Shown one piece after another: positions 5,862-7,147 of a DNA stretch of 7,147 bases. Where the stretch lies: contig CAZKLK010000097.1 of assembly GCA_964553535.1 (NCBI GenBank), positions 1 to 7,147 of the forward strand, in the 5' to 3' direction. Each line of letters starts with the position of its first letter. Within the stretch, counting starts at the first letter, position 1. This DNA is from JALHSV01 sp964553535. Lineage in GTDB: Bacteria > Nitrospirota > Thermodesulfovibrionia > Thermodesulfovibrionales > SM23-35. The position numbers and the translations under genes were made by a program. A model generated the notes under the pieces. The model was not told where the DNA came from. It saw nothing but the letters and a program-made list of their open reading frames with translations, and did not search any database.

Positions 5862-7089
5862 AAATCTGAGAGTGACTGATCCGGAAATATTCCGAGCAGT
5901 CCAGAATGAAATAGAGCGGGAAAGAAACAATATAGTCCTTATTGCCTCCGAGAACTATGCAAGCCTGTCCGTGCTTGAAGTTCAGGGTTCTGTCTTCACC
6001 AACAAATATGCCGAGGGATACCCGGGGAAACGGTATTACGGCGGATGCGAATTTGCGGATGTCATTGAAAGACTTGCAATAGAGCGCGCAAAGCAGCTTT
6101 TCGGGGCGGAACACGCCAACGTCCAGCCGCACTCAGGTTCGCAGGCAAACATGGCGGTCTTTTTTTCGGTTCTCAAGCCGGGGGACACCATATTGAGCAT
6201 GAGTCTGAGCCACGGGGGGCACCTCACGCACGGGTCGTCGGTCAACTTTTCGGGAGTCTTGTATAAATCCGTTTTTTACGGCGTAGACAGGAATTCAGGC
6301 TATATTGACTATGGAGAGGTAAGACGTCTGGCCCTGGAACATAAACCAAAACTGGTACTTGTCGGCGCAAGTGCATATTCACGAAGCATTGATTTCAGAA
6401 TTTTTGCCGACATCGCCAAAGAAGTCAATGCTTATCTCATGGCGGATATTGCCCATATCGCTGGGCTTATTGCCGCGGGGCTGCACCCATCGCCCGTACC
6501 CCACGCGGATTTTGTTACATCAACCACCCATAAGACATTGAGAGGGCCAAGGGGCGGTTTCATCATGTGCAGGGCCGAATATGCCAAGGCAGTTGACAAA
6601 ACCATATTCCCCGGCATCCAGGGAGGGCCATTAGTCCATGTCATCGCCGCCAAGGCAGTGGCATTCAAAGAGGCTCTTGGTCCTACGTTTAAAGACTATC
6701 AGTCCGCAGTTATAAAAAATGCGAAGACGCTTGCAGAAGAGCTCGTCGGAAAAGGGTTTGAGATTATTTCCGGCGGTACGGACAACCACATGATTCTGAT
6801 TGATTTAACAAACAAGGGCATTACCGGCAAAGATGCGGAGGCAATTCTCGGGAAGGCAGGGATAACAGTCAATAAAAACGTCATACCCTATGACGAACGG
6901 CCGCCGGCTGTGACTAGCGGCATAAGGCTTGGAACGCCTTGCGTGACAACGAGGCGCATGGCGGAGGCAGAAATGAGGGATATAGCGGACATCATCGCCT
7001 CAGTCATAGAAAAAAGGGATGACAGCGAAGCCATCGGCGCCATCTCAAAAAGAGTTCAGTCTTTATGTGACCGATTCCCGGTATACTGA
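5851..7089 (+). CDS. glyA: Serine hydroxymethyltransferase
   Basis: The 412-residue PLP enzyme converts serine and tetrahydrofolate into glycine and 5,10-methylene-tetrahydrofolate, the main one-carbon entry used for thymidylate, purines and methionine. The family motifs run in order: LIASENYAS near the N-terminus, NKYAEGYPGKRYYGG, QPHSGSQAN, LSHGGHLTHG, MADIAHIAGLIAAG, and the PLP-binding STTHKTLRGPRGG with the Schiff-base lysine at K228. The C-terminal substrate-binding SGIRLGTPCVTTR block is present; a common VTTRG reads VTTRR here, which is a minor change. The length is that of a full enzyme. A strong purine-rich Shine-Dalgarno candidate (GAGGGG, 5832-5837) lies 13 bases before the ATG within rpiB. 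It is the second gene of the rpiB-glyA operon. No terminator is evident before the repeat at the window end. Confidence 0.98.
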   Translation: MAFENLRVTDPEIFRAVQNEIERERNNIVLIASENYASLSVLEVQGSVFTNKYAEGYPGKRYYGGCEFADVIERLAIERAKQLFGAEHANVQPHSGSQANMAVFFSVLKPGDTILSMSLSHGGHLTHGSSVNFSGVLYKSVFYGVDRNSGYIDYGEVRRLALEHKPKLVLVGASAYSRSIDFRIFADIAKEVNAYLMADIAHIAGLIAAGLHPSPVPHADFVTSTTHKTLRGPRGGFIMCRAEYAKAVDKTIFPGIQGGPLVHVIAAKAVAFKEALGPTFKDYQSAVIKNAKTLAEELVGKGFEIISGGTDNHMILIDLTNKGITGKDAEAILGKAGITVNKNVIPYDERPPAVTSGIRLGTPCVTTRRMAEAEMRDIADIIASVIEKRDDSEAIGAISKRVQSLCDRFPVY

Positions 7090-7121
7090 TATAAAAGGTT
7101 TTTCTGGGATTAGTGTGGACC
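7090..7121. other. Spacer after glyA, no gene seen
   Basis: The 32 bases between the glyA stop and the hairpin repeat contain no open frame of note, no clear promoter and no hairpin. A run of five T (7099-7103) has no stem before it and does not make a terminator. Confidence 0.6.
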
Positions 7122-7147
7122 GTCATTCCGGCGAACGCCGGAATCCA
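7122..7147. repeat. Hairpin-type dispersed repeat at right window edge
   Basis: Arms ATTCCGGC (7125-7132) and GCCGGAAT (7137-7144) are perfect complements around a GAAC loop, giving an 8-bp stem, flanked by GTC before and CCA after. This is the familiar scattered repeat type found between genes in many bacteria. It could serve as a transcription stop or mRNA-protecting stem after glyA, but no T-run is visible before the window ends. Its reverse complement resembles the fragment at 1-20, so the two sit in opposite orientation. Confidence 0.6.

Noticed and set aside
5517..5930. 137-codon open frame on the - strand under rpiB and glyA
   Set aside because: Fully opposite conserved coding sequence containing the RpiB catalytic residues; no ribosome-binding site or family resemblance seen.

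Overview
The window is a compact, almost entirely coding block of seven genes, all on the + strand. The layout suggests a Gram-negative anaerobe or microaerophile of the Nitrospirota or the former Deltaproteobacteria. This is inferred from gene order (tmk-holB-ricT-metG followed by rpiB-glyA) and protein style; no rRNA or other phylogenetic marker is present, so the assignment is tentative. Base composition is mixed and looks uniform across the genes, with only the first ~170 bases clearly AT-rich.

Region 1 (1-170) holds the tail of a dispersed hairpin-type repeat at the left edge, a pair of 21-bp direct repeats 33 bp apart, and a candidate sigma-70 promoter very close to the first start codon. 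Region 2 (171-5336) reads as one operon: a short MetE/UROD-like protein, thymidylate kinase (tmk), DNA polymerase III delta' (holB), a PSP1/RicT protein, and methionyl-tRNA synthetase (metG). Four of these genes overlap end to start (ATGA, TAATG, an 8-bp overlap) and metG follows after 4 bp, so translational coupling is likely. Region 3 (5337-5402) is a short spacer with a good promoter candidate. Region 4 (5403-7089) is rpiB and glyA, overlapping by 11 bp. Region 5 (7090-7147) ends in a perfect hairpin repeat that runs off the window.

Functionally the genes are housekeeping: dTMP to dTDP (Tmk), clamp loading (HolB), an Fe-S regulatory protein (RicT), methionine charging (MetG), pentose phosphate isomerisation (RpiB) and serine/glycine one-carbon supply (GlyA). 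GlyA, Tmk and the MetE-like protein all touch one-carbon, nucleotide or methionine metabolism, but no undescribed multi-gene system is visible.

The most unusual item is a ~70-bp insert inside metG made of two different 7-bp tandem arrays, read in frame as a ~25-residue loop in an aminoacyl-tRNA synthetase. Other points worth following are the MetE-like protein with an Asp where MetE has a zinc-ligand Glu, the direct repeats in front of it, and the repeat fragments at both window ends, which are in opposite orientation and may be where an assembly stopped.
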